DNA of 64,000 bases from assembly GCA_034520215.1 (NCBI GenBank), contig JAXHNR010000001.1:620001-684000 (forward strand), written 5' to 3'. This document shows positions 1 to 8,973 of the stretch, in pieces. The DNA is from Candidatus Krumholzibacteriota bacterium. GTDB taxonomy: Bacteria > Krumholzibacteriota > Krumholzibacteriia > Krumholzibacteriales > WJIX01. Position numbers and translations under genes: made by a program. Numbering within the stretch: the stretch's first letter is position 1; every line of letters starts with the position of its first letter. The notes beneath the pieces were generated by a model. It was not told where the DNA came from and made no database searches. It worked only from the letters and a program-made list of their open reading frames with translations.

Positions 1-1626
1 ATCAATCCTCATACGGGAAATGTTGTAGACAGCATACCCGCGCGAAGTGTATTTAAGCTGATAGTGGAGCTTGCATGGAAAAACGGCGAACCCGGGATAG
101 TCTTTCTCGACAGGATAAACGCGGACAATCCTACACCTCATGTGGGTAATATTGAAAGCACCAATCCCTGCGGGGAACAGCCCCTTTTACCACATGAATC
201 ATGTAACCTGGGGTCAATAAATCTATCTAATATGGTAAAGGTAATGGAAGGAAAGACGCGAATAGATTTTGACAAGCTTGGAGAGGTGACCGCGAAAGCT
301 GTTCGTTTTCTTGATAACGTTATTGACGTAAACCGTTATCCTCTGAAGGTCATAGGTGATATGACCTTGAGTAACAGAAAGATCGGCCTTGGAGTAATGG
401 GATTCGCCGATATGCTTATTGCTCTCGGCATACCGTACAACTCTGAAGAAGCCCTGGAGGTTGCCGAGGAAGTTATGGGATTCATTCAGCGTGAGGGGCG
501 TAAGGAGAGCATGAACCTTGCCGAAGAACGGGGCGCATTTCCTAATTTCAAGGGAAGTGTCTATGACATGCCCGATTCGGGGAGCGGGAAAGACAATAAA
601 AGTAAGCGAAGACCGGTCCGTAACGCTACGGTTACTACGATAGCTCCGACTGGCACATTGAGTATTATAGCCGGTTGTTCAAGCGGTGTTGAACCTGTCT
701 TCGCCATAGCCTATATCCGGAATGTAATGGATGACGATGAACTGATCGAAGTAAACCCGATGTTTGAAGAGATAGCCAAGAGAGAGGGTTTCTACAGTGA
801 AGATCTTATGAGAAAGATCGCGAGGCAGGGTTCTATTCAGAATATTGACGGTATCCCGCAGGAATGGAAGAGGATATTTGTTACAGCTCATGATATCAGT
901 CCTGAATGGCATATCAGGATTCAATCGGCATTTCAGAAATACACCGATAACGCGGTATCAAAGACTGTTAATTTTTCGAAAACAGCCGAAATTCAAGATG
1001 TTGAAAAGGTATACCGCAAGGCATATGAACTGGGTTGTAAAGGAGTTACCATATACCGAGACGGCAGCCGTGAAGAACAGGTTCTCAATATCGGTTCTGT
1101 TAACAGGGCTAAAGAAGAGCAGGAAAATGAGCATAATGCCGATATAAGCGATCTTCTCACACCAAGGCCCAGACCCGCGGTTACTACAGGCAGCACATGG
1201 AAGATGACAACCGGCTGCGGTAATCTTTATGTGACGATTAACCACGATGAGCATGGACCTTTCGAACTGTTCTCCCAGATGGGAAAAGCGGGCGGATGCT
1301 CGGCTTCACAGTCAGAGGCTATAAGCCGTCTTATTTCTCTGTCACTTAGAGCCGGCATCGACCCTAAGGAGATTGCCAAGCAGCTTCGGGGGATTCGTTG
1401 TCCCAATCCGGGTTGGGAAGAGGGCGGTATGAATCTATCCTGCAGTGACGCTATAGCTAAGGCTCTTGAGCGGTATATTCAGGAGAATGAAACACCAGTG
1501 GAAAAAGAGGCGAAGAGGGGCTCATCGATGTTATTTGCCGGATCCTGCCCCGAGTGCGGAGGTGTGATGGAGCATGAAAGCGGCTGCGCGGTTTGCCGCG
1601 AGTGCGGATATTCAAAATGCGGCTGA
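1..1626 (+). CDS. nrdJ: Adenosylcobalamin-dependent (class II) ribonucleotide reductase, 3' part
   Basis: The frame is open from base 1, so the 5' part lies outside the window and 541 residues are visible. The enzyme reduces ribonucleotides to deoxyribonucleotides with a cobalamin-generated thiyl radical and needs no oxygen. The NPCGE motif (bases 163-177) carries the active-site Cys and Glu, followed by a HESCNLGSINL stretch typical of class II enzymes. TVTTIAPTGTLS (about 631-666) is the conserved phosphate-binding region. A TSCPD-type domain (about 1198-1430, TGCGNLYV to RCPNPGW) is followed by a C-terminal Cys-rich ribbon (CPECGG, CRECGY, KCG) that serves as redox or zinc tail in this family. 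Downstream gene starts 37 bases later. Family assignment is firm; the B12 dependence rests on family likeness because the N-terminal part is missing. Confidence 0.93.
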   Translation: MNPHTGNVVDSIPARSVFKLIVELAWKNGEPGIVFLDRINADNPTPHVGNIESTNPCGEQPLLPHESCNLGSINLSNMVKVMEGKTRIDFDKLGEVTAKAVRFLDNVIDVNRYPLKVIGDMTLSNRKIGLGVMGFADMLIALGIPYNSEEALEVAEEVMGFIQREGRKESMNLAEERGAFPNFKGSVYDMPDSGSGKDNKSKRRPVRNATVTTIAPTGTLSIIAGCSSGVEPVFAIAYIRNVMDDDELIEVNPMFEEIAKREGFYSEDLMRKIARQGSIQNIDGIPQEWKRIFVTAHDISPEWHIRIQSAFQKYTDNAVSKTVNFSKTAEIQDVEKVYRKAYELGCKGVTIYRDGSREEQVLNIGSVNRAKEEQENEHNADISDLLTPRPRPAVTTGSTWKMTTGCGNLYVTINHDEHGPFELFSQMGKAGGCSASQSEAISRLISLSLRAGIDPKEIAKQLRGIRCPNPGWEEGGMNLSCSDAIAKALERYIQENETPVEKEAKRGSSMLFAGSCPECGGVMEHESGCAVCRECGYSKCG

Positions 1627-1663
1627 CACATAGAAATCAAAATATAAGCGAGGTGGATTTGTA

Positions 1664-2191
1664 GTGATAAAAGGAAAGAAACAGTTTGATAATTCGTTTA
1701 TTCTAGCTCCTGTGCCTGTAGTGCTGGTTGCCTCCAGACATAATAAGCTCGGAGATAATCTTATTACTATCGCGTGGTGCGGCGTCGGTTGTTCCGACCC
1801 CGAGGTCATAAATATCGCGATAAGACCCGGCAGATATTCCCACAGGATTATAAAAGAGAGTGGCAGCTTTACGGTTAATATGCCGGATTATTCTCTGCTT
1901 GATAAAGTTAAGATATGCGGCGCGGTTTCAGGCAGAGACTGTAATAAATTTGAAAGGTCCGGGCTTACAGCCGTTTCCTCCGATAAGATACAGGCGCCTC
2001 TTGTGGCAGAGTGTCCCGTAAATATCGAGTGTGAACTTTTAGATATAAAACCGCTTGGTGTTCATGACCTCTTTATCGGCAAAGTAGTATGTAAACACGC
2101 CGGCAGCGGACTTATAATGGGAGATGGAAGCCTTAATCTCGATGGGATTGAGTTTATAAGCTATGTTAACGGCAAGTACAGATCTGTATGA
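1664..2191 (+). CDS. Flavoredoxin/flavin reductase-like FMN-binding protein
   Basis: A 175-residue protein starting at GTG 1664, chosen because AGGTGG lies at 1651-1656. The N-terminus (FILAPVPVVLVAS, then NLITIAWCGVGCSDPEVINIAIRP) and GSFTVNMP match the flavin-reductase-like split-barrel family that includes flavoredoxin. Members bind FMN and pass electrons between reduced pyridine nucleotides or ferredoxins and various acceptors. The length fits the family. Several cysteines occur (in CGVGCSDP, KICGA, AECPVNIEC), but I see no metal motif. It follows the RNR gene by 37 bases and may be cotranscribed. The physiological partner cannot be told from the sequence. Confidence 0.8.
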   Translation: MIKGKKQFDNSFILAPVPVVLVASRHNKLGDNLITIAWCGVGCSDPEVINIAIRPGRYSHRIIKESGSFTVNMPDYSLLDKVKICGAVSGRDCNKFERSGLTAVSSDKIQAPLVAECPVNIECELLDIKPLGVHDLFIGKVVCKHAGSGLIMGDGSLNLDGIEFISYVNGKYRSV

Positions 2192-2273
2192 GTGTAAAAA
2201 CATATTTATTAAATACCTACCCGTAAAGGTAATGTAATATAAAAATTTAAATTATAAGTTTAAATTATAGTTG

Positions 2274-2302
2274 TTGATATTTTTAATTTTCTATGGTAAA
2301 AT
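2274..2302 (+). promoter_or_regulatory. Sigma-70-type promoter
   Basis: TTGATA at 2274-2279 and TAAAAT at 2297-2302 are separated by 17 bases, in an AT-rich intergenic stretch. It points toward the secreted-protein gene starting at 2376. Predicted transcription start is near 2309, just before the palindrome at 2316-2341. Confidence 0.55.
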
Positions 2303-2315
2303 GTAGTTGGTTAAG

Positions 2316-2341
2316 AACATTTTATAAATTTATAAAATGTT
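2316..2341. repeat. Perfect 26-bp palindrome in the leader of the 2376 gene
   Basis: Bases 2316-2341 read the same on both strands (half-site AACATTTTATAAA). The palindrome begins about 8 bases after the predicted transcription start and ends 34 bases before the ATG. It could be an operator for a dimeric repressor or an AT-rich mRNA hairpin. It has no following T-run, so an intrinsic terminator is unlikely. Confidence 0.6.
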
Positions 2342-2375
2342 TGCGGATTTTTTAACATAAATTCAGGAGGGGAAA

Positions 2376-3062
2376 ATGAAAGTAGCTTTGAGAGGCTTAT
2401 TAACATTATTTATCATTTTCGTTGTAACAACAGCTCCAGGCGCTTTGAGGGCTGATCCTTGCCTTGTGGTATATCCGGATATCAGTTGTATATACTATTA
2501 CGATTCGAGTGAATACTATACGGTCGGTCCGGGTGATTCACTCTACGATTCCGAGTATGACCGCGGCGGGGAAGTTCTGCTGGAGGTTGGAAGTGGCGAG
2601 ATCGATCTGAGCATTTACCAGGCGCCGGGTCTGTCCGGGTTTGAACCGTCGAGCGGAGAGAACGAGGGATTCGTTTTTTCGAACACGGCTTTTACGCTCT
2701 ATCTTGACGGTTTTTCCAATGAGCCTACAACCTATCAGAATATCCTCGTTAAGTTCGACGATATTCTGCCGGAAGGGTGTTCTCCGCTGATTACGGTTGA
2801 CGGACAGGTCTTAGCTGGAAATGAATATAATGCGGGTGATCTGGTTGTTTCCACGCCGACAGAAGAAGGCAATAATTATTCTGATACAATAGCCCTTGAT
2901 ATAAACTGGTCTGGATGCGAAGGGATTCACATCTGGGCGTTTTCAGATGAGGATTACAACGGTATACGAGATGGCGGGGAGTGCTTCACTGCCTATTCTC
3001 ACGATGTGCAGATACCGTCTGAAAAATCAACTTGGGGCGCTTTGAAGTCGGACTACAAATAG
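2376..3062 (+). CDS. Secreted protein of unknown function with EF-hand-like loop
   Basis: 228 residues, ATG preceded by AGGAGGGG at good spacing. Residues 1-26 form a clear signal peptide (hydrophobic LLTLFIIFVV, cleavage likely after ALRA). The mature protein is acidic, rich in Tyr, Gly and Asp, and predicted beta-rich. Near the C-terminus, DEDYNGIRDGGE resembles a calcium-binding EF-hand/dockerin loop (D-x-D-x-N-G-x-x-D-x-G-E). The last residues, STWGALKSDYK, resemble short C-terminal tails I associate with secreted proteins of some candidate phyla. I do not recognise the family. Its own promoter and palindrome lie upstream. The next gene begins four bases after the stop. Confidence 0.75.
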   Translation: MKVALRGLLTLFIIFVVTTAPGALRADPCLVVYPDISCIYYYDSSEYYTVGPGDSLYDSEYDRGGEVLLEVGSGEIDLSIYQAPGLSGFEPSSGENEGFVFSNTAFTLYLDGFSNEPTTYQNILVKFDDILPEGCSPLITVDGQVLAGNEYNAGDLVVSTPTEEGNNYSDTIALDINWSGCEGIHIWAFSDEDYNGIRDGGECFTAYSHDVQIPSEKSTWGALKSDYK

Positions 3063-3065
3063 GGA

Positions 3066-4022
3066 ATGCACAGACCTGCAATTAATGAAATAAGAGAAGC
3101 GTCTAAAAGGATAGCTCCCTATATACATAATACTCCTGTTTTAAGATGCCAGGCGGTAGATAATCTCTTCGGCCGCGAGGTTTTCTTCAAGTGCGAAAAT
3201 TTTCAAAAATCCGGAGCTTTTAAGATAAGGGGAGCGGCAAACGCCGTTTTCTCCCTTGAAGAAGATGAGGCTGAAAAGGGAGTTGCTACACATTCATCAG
3301 GAAATCATGGAGCCGCTCTGGCTCTCGCGGCACGGGCGAGGGGTGTGGGATGTTATGTCGTTATGCCTGAAAATGCTCCCGGAGTAAAAGTCAAAGCGGT
3401 ATCCGGCTATGGAGCTGATATCTCTTTCTGCAAGCCCACACTGAAAGACCGTGAAAGAGTGTTGAAGGAAGTCGCCGATGAAACAGGAGCTGTTTTTATC
3501 CATCCATCCAATAACTCAGAGGTTATAGCCGGACAGGGGACAGCGGCGCTGGAGTTTCTTGAAGAGGTCCCGGATATTGACGCACTGATAACCCCTGTGG
3601 GGGGCGGTGGTCTTCTAAGTGGTTCCGCGATATCGACTACCGCTGTTTCGCCTGAAACAGCGGTGATTGCCGCAGAACCGAAGGGAGCGGATGACGCGTT
3701 CCGTTCTTTTAAATCTGGGAAATTAATTCCATCTGAAAATCCAGAGACAATAGCCGACGGCCTTTTAACATCCCTCAGCGATCTTACGTTCTCGATTATA
3801 AGGAAATATGTAAGCGATATCGTTACAGTCAGTGAAGAGAATATAGTGGGGGCAATGAGGCTTATCTGGGAGAGGATGAAGATCGTCGTAGAACCTTCAG
3901 CAGCTGTCGCGCTTGCGGCTATGCTGGAAAGTAATAACAGTATTCCGGGCAAACGGGTTGGGATTATCTTATCGGGCGGGAATGTTGATCTAAACGCCCT
4001 GCCTTTTTCGGGGAAAGATTAG
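3066..4022 (+). CDS. PLP-dependent threonine/serine dehydratase or serine racemase-like enzyme
   Basis: 318 residues of the fold-type II PLP family (IlvA, serine racemase, threo-3-hydroxyaspartate ammonia-lyase). Lys53 in SGAFKIRGA is the expected PLP Schiff-base lysine. SSGNHG (about 77-82) contacts the cofactor ring, GGGGL (about 179-183) binds the phosphate and SGGN lies near the C-terminus. There is no C-terminal ACT-type regulatory domain, so it matches the short catabolic or racemase forms rather than feedback-inhibited biosynthetic IlvA. The start is four bases after the upstream stop with only a weak AGGG before it, which suggests translational coupling. Substrate (Thr, Ser or hydroxyaspartate) cannot be decided by eye. 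Confidence 0.88.
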   Translation: MHRPAINEIREASKRIAPYIHNTPVLRCQAVDNLFGREVFFKCENFQKSGAFKIRGAANAVFSLEEDEAEKGVATHSSGNHGAALALAARARGVGCYVVMPENAPGVKVKAVSGYGADISFCKPTLKDRERVLKEVADETGAVFIHPSNNSEVIAGQGTAALEFLEEVPDIDALITPVGGGGLLSGSAISTTAVSPETAVIAAEPKGADDAFRSFKSGKLIPSENPETIADGLLTSLSDLTFSIIRKYVSDIVTVSEENIVGAMRLIWERMKIVVEPSAAVALAAMLESNNSIPGKRVGIILSGGNVDLNALPFSGKD

Positions 4023-4256
4023 GGAAAGCAGGTAGGCGCATCTTGCTCTCGTTAGGAATGAGGCGAATTTCCGTCGATCTTCCGAGAGATTAAAATGTTT
4101 CTTTCTTTACTTTACCCAGGTGAATTATAAATACTTCAGCCCTTGCAATAGTATTTCATTCTAGGTACAATCCCCCCGATGTTATTTAGCGTTAGGGAAT
4201 AACCTGAACGCGGAGAATTATGGTTTTTCTTAACACTGTAAAATAAGGAGGAAAGA

Positions 4257-5201
4257 ATGAACAAGCTCTACCAGGCCGCTAAGAAAACAATATACGATGG
4301 CCTTAAGTTAAAAAGGGGAGAGAGTTTGCTGCTCGTAACTGACAGAAAGAAGTTGAGAATAGCGGAAGCTATTGCCTATTGGGGCAATAAAAAGAACGCG
4401 GAAGTAACGACATATCTTATGACAGAGACTCTAAGGCCCATAACCCAGCCCACAGCAATCTTTAAATCAATGATGCGTAAGGCGGATGCTACTATCTATA
4501 TGCTTGACGCGAGGATTGAAGAGAAACCATTCCGGGCGTATATGGTCGAGAATGGCGGGAAAAAGGGGCGTATAATTATGATGCCCGGCATCACCAGAAA
4601 TATGATGGAGCGTCTTGTAAATATAGATTATCAAAAGATGAACACCTTAACAAAAAAGGTAATAAGAAAGCTCAAAGATTCTACCGAAGTTCATGTAACA
4701 AACCATCTGGGAACAGATATCACATTCAGCGTGAAGGGGCGCTGTTGGGAAAATGATAACGGGGAAATAAGAAAGATGGGAGAGCACGGCAACCTTCCCG
4801 CCGGGGAGTGCTATACTTGCCCGGTAGAAAATACATTTACCGGCAAACTGGTGATAAGTCTCATAGATGACAAGAAGGGCAGAGGTACGATGATCTTTGA
4901 AAAGGGCAAGCTTGTCGATTACAAGGGTAGAGGCGTGAGAGAGATTGTGAAAACGATCGGCAGGGATCCTTCCGGCTATATAATCGGTGAATTCGGGATA
5001 GGAACGAATAAGGGAGCCAAAATATGCAGGAATATGCTTGAAGCTGAGAAGGCGTTTGGCACGGTACATTTTGCCATCGGCGACAGCTATGGTCTTGGAA
5101 AGAACAAGAGCAAATGGCACTTTGACGGACTTGTTGAAAAGGCAACCCTGAACGCGGGCAGAAAGAAGATTATCAGGAAGGGTAAGTTTCTTGTGAAGTA
5201 G
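4257..5201 (+). CDS. M29-family aminopeptidase
   Basis: 314 residues, ATG preceded by a textbook AAGGAGG. The N-terminal half is an alpha/beta domain. The C-terminal half carries the M29 signature: NLPAGE-type segment, GEFGIGTN, GTVHFAIGDS and a terminal HFDG, which supply Glu, His, Tyr and Asp ligands for two metal ions in thermophilic aminopeptidases. M29 enzymes remove N-terminal residues from peptides in the cytoplasm. It is somewhat shorter than the roughly 400-residue classical members, as in the leucyl aminopeptidase-like subgroup. A strong hairpin follows its stop (5228-5267), so it is probably transcribed alone. Confidence 0.85.
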   Translation: MNKLYQAAKKTIYDGLKLKRGESLLLVTDRKKLRIAEAIAYWGNKKNAEVTTYLMTETLRPITQPTAIFKSMMRKADATIYMLDARIEEKPFRAYMVENGGKKGRIIMMPGITRNMMERLVNIDYQKMNTLTKKVIRKLKDSTEVHVTNHLGTDITFSVKGRCWENDNGEIRKMGEHGNLPAGECYTCPVENTFTGKLVISLIDDKKGRGTMIFEKGKLVDYKGRGVREIVKTIGRDPSGYIIGEFGIGTNKGAKICRNMLEAEKAFGTVHFAIGDSYGLGKNKSKWHFDGLVEKATLNAGRKKIIRKGKFLVK

Positions 5202-5226
5202 TTTCAGGTTATGAAGTTATGAAATA

Positions 5227-6684
5227 TCAGGAAGGAGCGGTATTTTCCCGTTCCTTCCTGTTTTTTTGAATAATATTGTATGTTGCGACAATTATTCCGA
5301 ATAAAGACCAGATGAAAAATGTGTAAGTACTGTTTCTGAGGTATTCAATCTTTATCTGATCGAAAAGGAAGATAACAATAACTACATGAAGTATCTTCAT
5401 AAAGGCCTCTGGGAAAGGAGAACGCGTAATGGAAGCCTTTATACCTGAAAAGGTTGATTTTACGAGTCTATATATTAAGAATAAGAAGGCCAACAGCCCA
5501 AATATTCCCAAGCTGTTGAAGTAAAAGAGATAGAGATTGTGGGGCCAGAAGCCGACGTTAAATCCCGTTGAAAAATCCCATCCGGGACCTTGCCCGAACC
5601 ACGGGTGTTTCATCCCTCTTTCTATCGCGGGAGCCCAGGTACCGAGTCTGTTTGTCGGAATAATTCCTCTTTGAAAAGTGGTTTTAACGACTCTGTCGAA
5701 GAGAGAACCCGACGTTGTGTAATTGGCCACAAATCCTTCAAGTACCACAATTACAACAGCTAATCCCCCTACGATATAGACGAATTTTGTTATATTTAAG
5801 TCCTTTCTAGAGAGGAACATAAGATAGACTATTCCCAAAACGAGAGAGAAAAACGCGCCTCTTGTTATAGTGGCAAACATCATAAGAAGATCAGTCAGCA
5901 GCAGGATTCCAAGGAGAGCGCGTGTTGCAGTTCTTCTCGCTCGTATCAGTACAAAGAAAATGATAAATGAATTCAAAGCAAGGAATTCAGCATTTAGTTC
6001 AAAATCATGAAAGGGTCCCGTCATTCTTATCCCCTTCATGATAAGTCTTGTTTTATGAGTAGTATACAGCCAGTTGGGAACTAGAACTTTACCGGGGAAT
6101 ATCATTTCAAAGATAGAAAATACGATCGCGAGAGATGCCGTTATCAGCATTATATTTACTGTTTTTCTGAGTTTTTCTTCGTCATCGATAAAATTTATAA
6201 TTAAAAGCATGAATATCGCCGCGGCCAGAAAATTGCCCGTGTTAACAAGTGCAATATGCATAATTCTCGTTCCGGCAGGGACATTTATGAATGATAAAAT
6301 ATATGATAGAATCAGCAAAAGAAGGGGTAAGAAAACTGTTTTATCAAGATGGAATTTATAATATCCTGTTGAGACCCTGATAAGATAGATAAGCAGAATT
6401 ATCAGTATAAAAATGGAGGTTGAATTTCCCCACGACATGGCAAACGGGAAGGGGTAGATTATAAGAATAAGCCAGACAGAAGCAAGAATGGAAAAATTCC
6501 ACAGCATTAATACAAGAATAGAACCAGCTATGGCCTCTATAACTCTTTTGTTGGGATTATATATCTGGCTTCCAACTAGCAAACCTACGCCGGCGGTGAT
6601 CATAAGGGTTTTTAGTTTCGATAAATTTCCCTTTAATAACCCTTTTTTATCTGTGTCAGCATATTTATTATCTGATTCTTTCAT
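5227..6684 (-). CDS. O-antigen ligase/polymerase-like multi-span membrane protein
   Basis: About 485 residues with roughly a dozen hydrophobic segments and a larger periplasmic loop between about 330 and 400 (ending in GQGPGWDF and WPHNLYLFYF). The RGAFFSL segment and the HNLYL motif are typical of the Wzy/WaaL superfamily, which joins or polymerises lipid-linked glycans on the periplasmic side. I chose ATG 6684 (MKESDNKYAD); the frame also allows TTG 6726, only 12 bases after the upstream gene, and neither has a good ribosome site. It follows the M24 peptidase gene on the same strand and opens the polysaccharide region. Ligase versus polymerase cannot be separated. Confidence 0.75.
   Translation of the reverse strand: MKESDNKYADTDKKGLLKGNLSKLKTLMITAGVGLLVGSQIYNPNKRVIEAIAGSILVLMLWNFSILASVWLILIIYPFPFAMSWGNSTSIFILIILLIYLIRVSTGYYKFHLDKTVFLPLLLLILSYILSFINVPAGTRIMHIALVNTGNFLAAAIFMLLIINFIDDEEKLRKTVNIMLITASLAIVFSIFEMIFPGKVLVPNWLYTTHKTRLIMKGIRMTGPFHDFELNAEFLALNSFIIFFVLIRARRTATRALLGILLLTDLLMMFATITRGAFFSLVLGIVYLMFLSRKDLNITKFVYIVGGLAVVIVVLEGFVANYTTSGSLFDRVVKTTFQRGIIPTNRLGTWAPAIERGMKHPWFGQGPGWDFSTGFNVGFWPHNLYLFYFNSLGIFGLLAFLFLIYRLVKSTFSGIKASITRSPFPEAFMKILHVVIVIFLFDQIKIEYLRNSTYTFFIWSLFGIIVATYNIIQKNRKERENTAPS
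5228..5267 (+). terminator. Rho-independent terminator after the M29 gene
   Basis: A 13-bp stem (5228-5240 with 5248-5260, one G-T pair) with a 7-base loop is followed by seven T residues. It ends plus-strand transcription. The same DNA encodes the last codons of the convergent membrane protein on the minus strand, so the terminator is embedded in that gene. Confidence 0.85.
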
Positions 6685-6738
6685 ATAATTCAGGTGTTCA
6701 TGCAAAAAGAATACCCGGAGAGGCAAATAACGGCCCTG

Positions 6739-7911
6739 TCAGATTAATATTATCTCTTTCTGGGGATCGGAAAGGAACTTGCCCCCGTCCTTTTCGACCA
6801 CTATTATTTCTTCTATTGTAGCGACTCCGTAGTCGGGCATTATTATCCTCGGTTCAAGTGTGTAAATCTGGTTTTCTTCGATCTTAAGATAGGGCAGGTT
6901 TCCGTATCTTTCCCATTCCGGGCAGAGAAGCCCCGCTCCGTCATGAGTTTTTCTGCCTACCTGGTGCCCCAGGGCGTGAGGGAATTCCTCATAACCCCTC
7001 TCTGTGATGTATTCTCTTACAATCGAATCTATCTCTCTTCCCTCCATTCCTGGCCTTATTTTCTGTGCTCCAAGCGCTATAGAATCACGGATTGTATTGA
7101 ATGCTCTTATTACTTCTTCGGGGGCTTCCTTTTCGTCTTTACGAAGGAAATACCAGGTCCGCTGAAGGTCAGAGCAGTATCCTTTCATTCTGGTGCCGAA
7201 ATCTATATTAAGCACGTGTCCCGGTTTGATCTCTCTGTCTGTGGGCTGCGCGTGGGCTCCCGCTGATTCCGGCCCTGTAAAAACGGCCGGGCACTGAGAG
7301 CTTTCCCAGGAGGTTTCAACGCCTTCCTTTTCGACTTCGCCCAGGATAAATTCGGCTACTTCTCTTTCTGTCATACCGGGCTTTATTATTCCGGTTACAC
7401 GTGAGAATATATCGAGAGTAAGATCAATATTTTCCTGAATCCTGTTTATTTCCTCTGGAGTTTTTCTTCCCCTTAATTTGGAAATTATCTCTTCTGAGCT
7501 TACCAGCAGGTTCTCATATTTAGTTCCCTTCAAATATTTACTAAGTGTTAAAAACATTCCATGGCTTAAACCGTCAGCCATAATATCGTTTTCAGAAAAG
7601 TTGATCGCTATTTTTTCAGGGGATAACCGGTCCAGTTCACCGAGCAGCGTTTTTCCTATTCCTTCTTTATAGCCGGTTACATTATAACCGCCGATTCCTC
7701 TGATCCTTGCCTCATCAAGGCTGCCCACGATCGCTGTTGGTTCTCCTTCGGCGGGAATAAGAAAAGCCGAATGCCATGTGCAGTTTTCGCCTAAGATAAG
7801 ATCGAGTACCGGATCGCCGTTTGATTCAGTCTCTCTTACAAATGTAAGCCAGAGGTCTATATCTGTTTCTTTCAGTATCTCCCCGGCCTGTTTTATCTTT
7901 TCTTTGATCAT
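6739..7911 (-). CDS. Xaa-Pro aminopeptidase, M24 family
   Basis: 390 residues, the normal length for a creatinase/prolidase-type M24B enzyme. Residues 1-140 form the N-terminal domain and 150-390 the pita-bread domain. All five metal ligands are visible: Asp237 (NIDFG), Asp248 (CSDLQR), His316 (HALGHQVGR), Glu353 (LEPR) and Glu367 (ATIEE). It removes N-terminal residues preceding proline in the cytoplasm using two metal ions. The ATG is preceded by AAGGAGT on the minus strand. It is upstream of the O-antigen ligase-like gene but has no evident functional tie to it. Confidence 0.9.
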   Translation of the reverse strand: MIKEKIKQAGEILKETDIDLWLTFVRETESNGDPVLDLILGENCTWHSAFLIPAEGEPTAIVGSLDEARIRGIGGYNVTGYKEGIGKTLLGELDRLSPEKIAINFSENDIMADGLSHGMFLTLSKYLKGTKYENLLVSSEEIISKLRGRKTPEEINRIQENIDLTLDIFSRVTGIIKPGMTEREVAEFILGEVEKEGVETSWESSQCPAVFTGPESAGAHAQPTDREIKPGHVLNIDFGTRMKGYCSDLQRTWYFLRKDEKEAPEEVIRAFNTIRDSIALGAQKIRPGMEGREIDSIVREYITERGYEEFPHALGHQVGRKTHDGAGLLCPEWERYGNLPYLKIEENQIYTLEPRIIMPDYGVATIEEIIVVEKDGGKFLSDPQKEIILI

Positions 7912-8115
7912 TTGGGTTTACTCCTTGAAGTTTGATTAAGATAAACATCTTTTTGAATAGTAACAATAAAAAGAGAAAAAAGTTAAGAGTAATATTGTAG
8001 AAAGAGGTCTTTCTTGATATTAAAAGGAGAGTTTGGTATTTTTGTGCTGTCAATTATATACGGAATAAAAATTGCGTAAGCGCAGTTTGTACTTTAAAAA
8101 TTACAGGAATAGTTT

Positions 8116-8973
8116 ATGAACTCAAAGAAAATTTCAATAGTAATACCTGCTTATAATGAGGAAGATGGGTTAGTGCGTGCTCTCGGAGGACTTATGCCCA
8201 TGGCAACAGATAAAGGCTGGGAAGTAATTGTAGTTAATGATGGGTCCTCTGACAGAACGGCGGATGTCGTTCTTCAGCATGAAGCAAAATTAGTCTCACA
8301 TCCGTATAATAAAGGGTATGGAGCTTCTTTAAAAACGGGAATAAGAAACGCCGCAGGGCAGATTATTGTTATTATGGATTCAGATGGGCAGCATGATGCT
8401 GCTGATATTGAAAAATTACTTATACATATGGAGAACTACGAAATGGTAGTTGGCGCGAGAAGCAAGGATGTTCTAATTAGAGCGCCGGGCAAGAAACTTC
8501 TTTCTATTGTCGCGAACTTCCTTACCGGTATAAAGATCCCGGATCTGAATTCCGGGTTTAGAGCTTTCTATAAAGATACAGTTAAAAGTTTCATGCATTT
8601 TTGCCCCAATGGTTTTTCTTTTTCAACAACTATTACGTTGGCATTTCTTCGTGAAGGATTCGGTGTGAAATACATACCTATAGAGGCTGAAGCGCGTGTT
8701 GGAAGAACGAGTTCGGTAAAATTCTTTAGAGACGGATACAAAGCCTTCCTGCTTATAATAAGGGTTATTGTTTTATTCAATCCACTTAAGGTTTTTGTTC
8801 CGGCTTCGCTGGGGTTGTTCTTCCTTGGAGTCTTATTTACTCTATACGGTATAATTGCTTTCGGGAGAGCTCCTAACACTGGTATTTTGATTATCCTCTC
8901 TAGTGTCATCCTTTTCTTTATGGGAATTCTCGCTGATCAGGTTTCATCTATCAGGCGTGAGAGGAGATTCTGA
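8116..8973 (+). CDS. GT2 glycosyltransferase, dolichol-phosphate mannosyltransferase type
   Basis: 285 residues. Residues 1-220 are a GT-A fold with IVIPAYNEE at the N-terminus, VVNDGSSDRT, and the metal-binding DSDGQHD around Asp88-Asp90. Two C-terminal transmembrane segments follow (about 228-250 and 258-278). Such enzymes transfer a sugar from a nucleotide donor to a polyprenyl phosphate on the cytoplasmic face. The next gene begins directly after its stop and encodes a flippase-like protein, a very common pairing. Sugar and lipid acceptor are unknown. Confidence 0.88.
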   Translation: MNSKKISIVIPAYNEEDGLVRALGGLMPMATDKGWEVIVVNDGSSDRTADVVLQHEAKLVSHPYNKGYGASLKTGIRNAAGQIIVIMDSDGQHDAADIEKLLIHMENYEMVVGARSKDVLIRAPGKKLLSIVANFLTGIKIPDLNSGFRAFYKDTVKSFMHFCPNGFSFSTTITLAFLREGFGVKYIPIEAEARVGRTSSVKFFRDGYKAFLLIIRVIVLFNPLKVFVPASLGLFFLGVLFTLYGIIAFGRAPNTGILIILSSVILFFMGILADQVSSIRRERRF

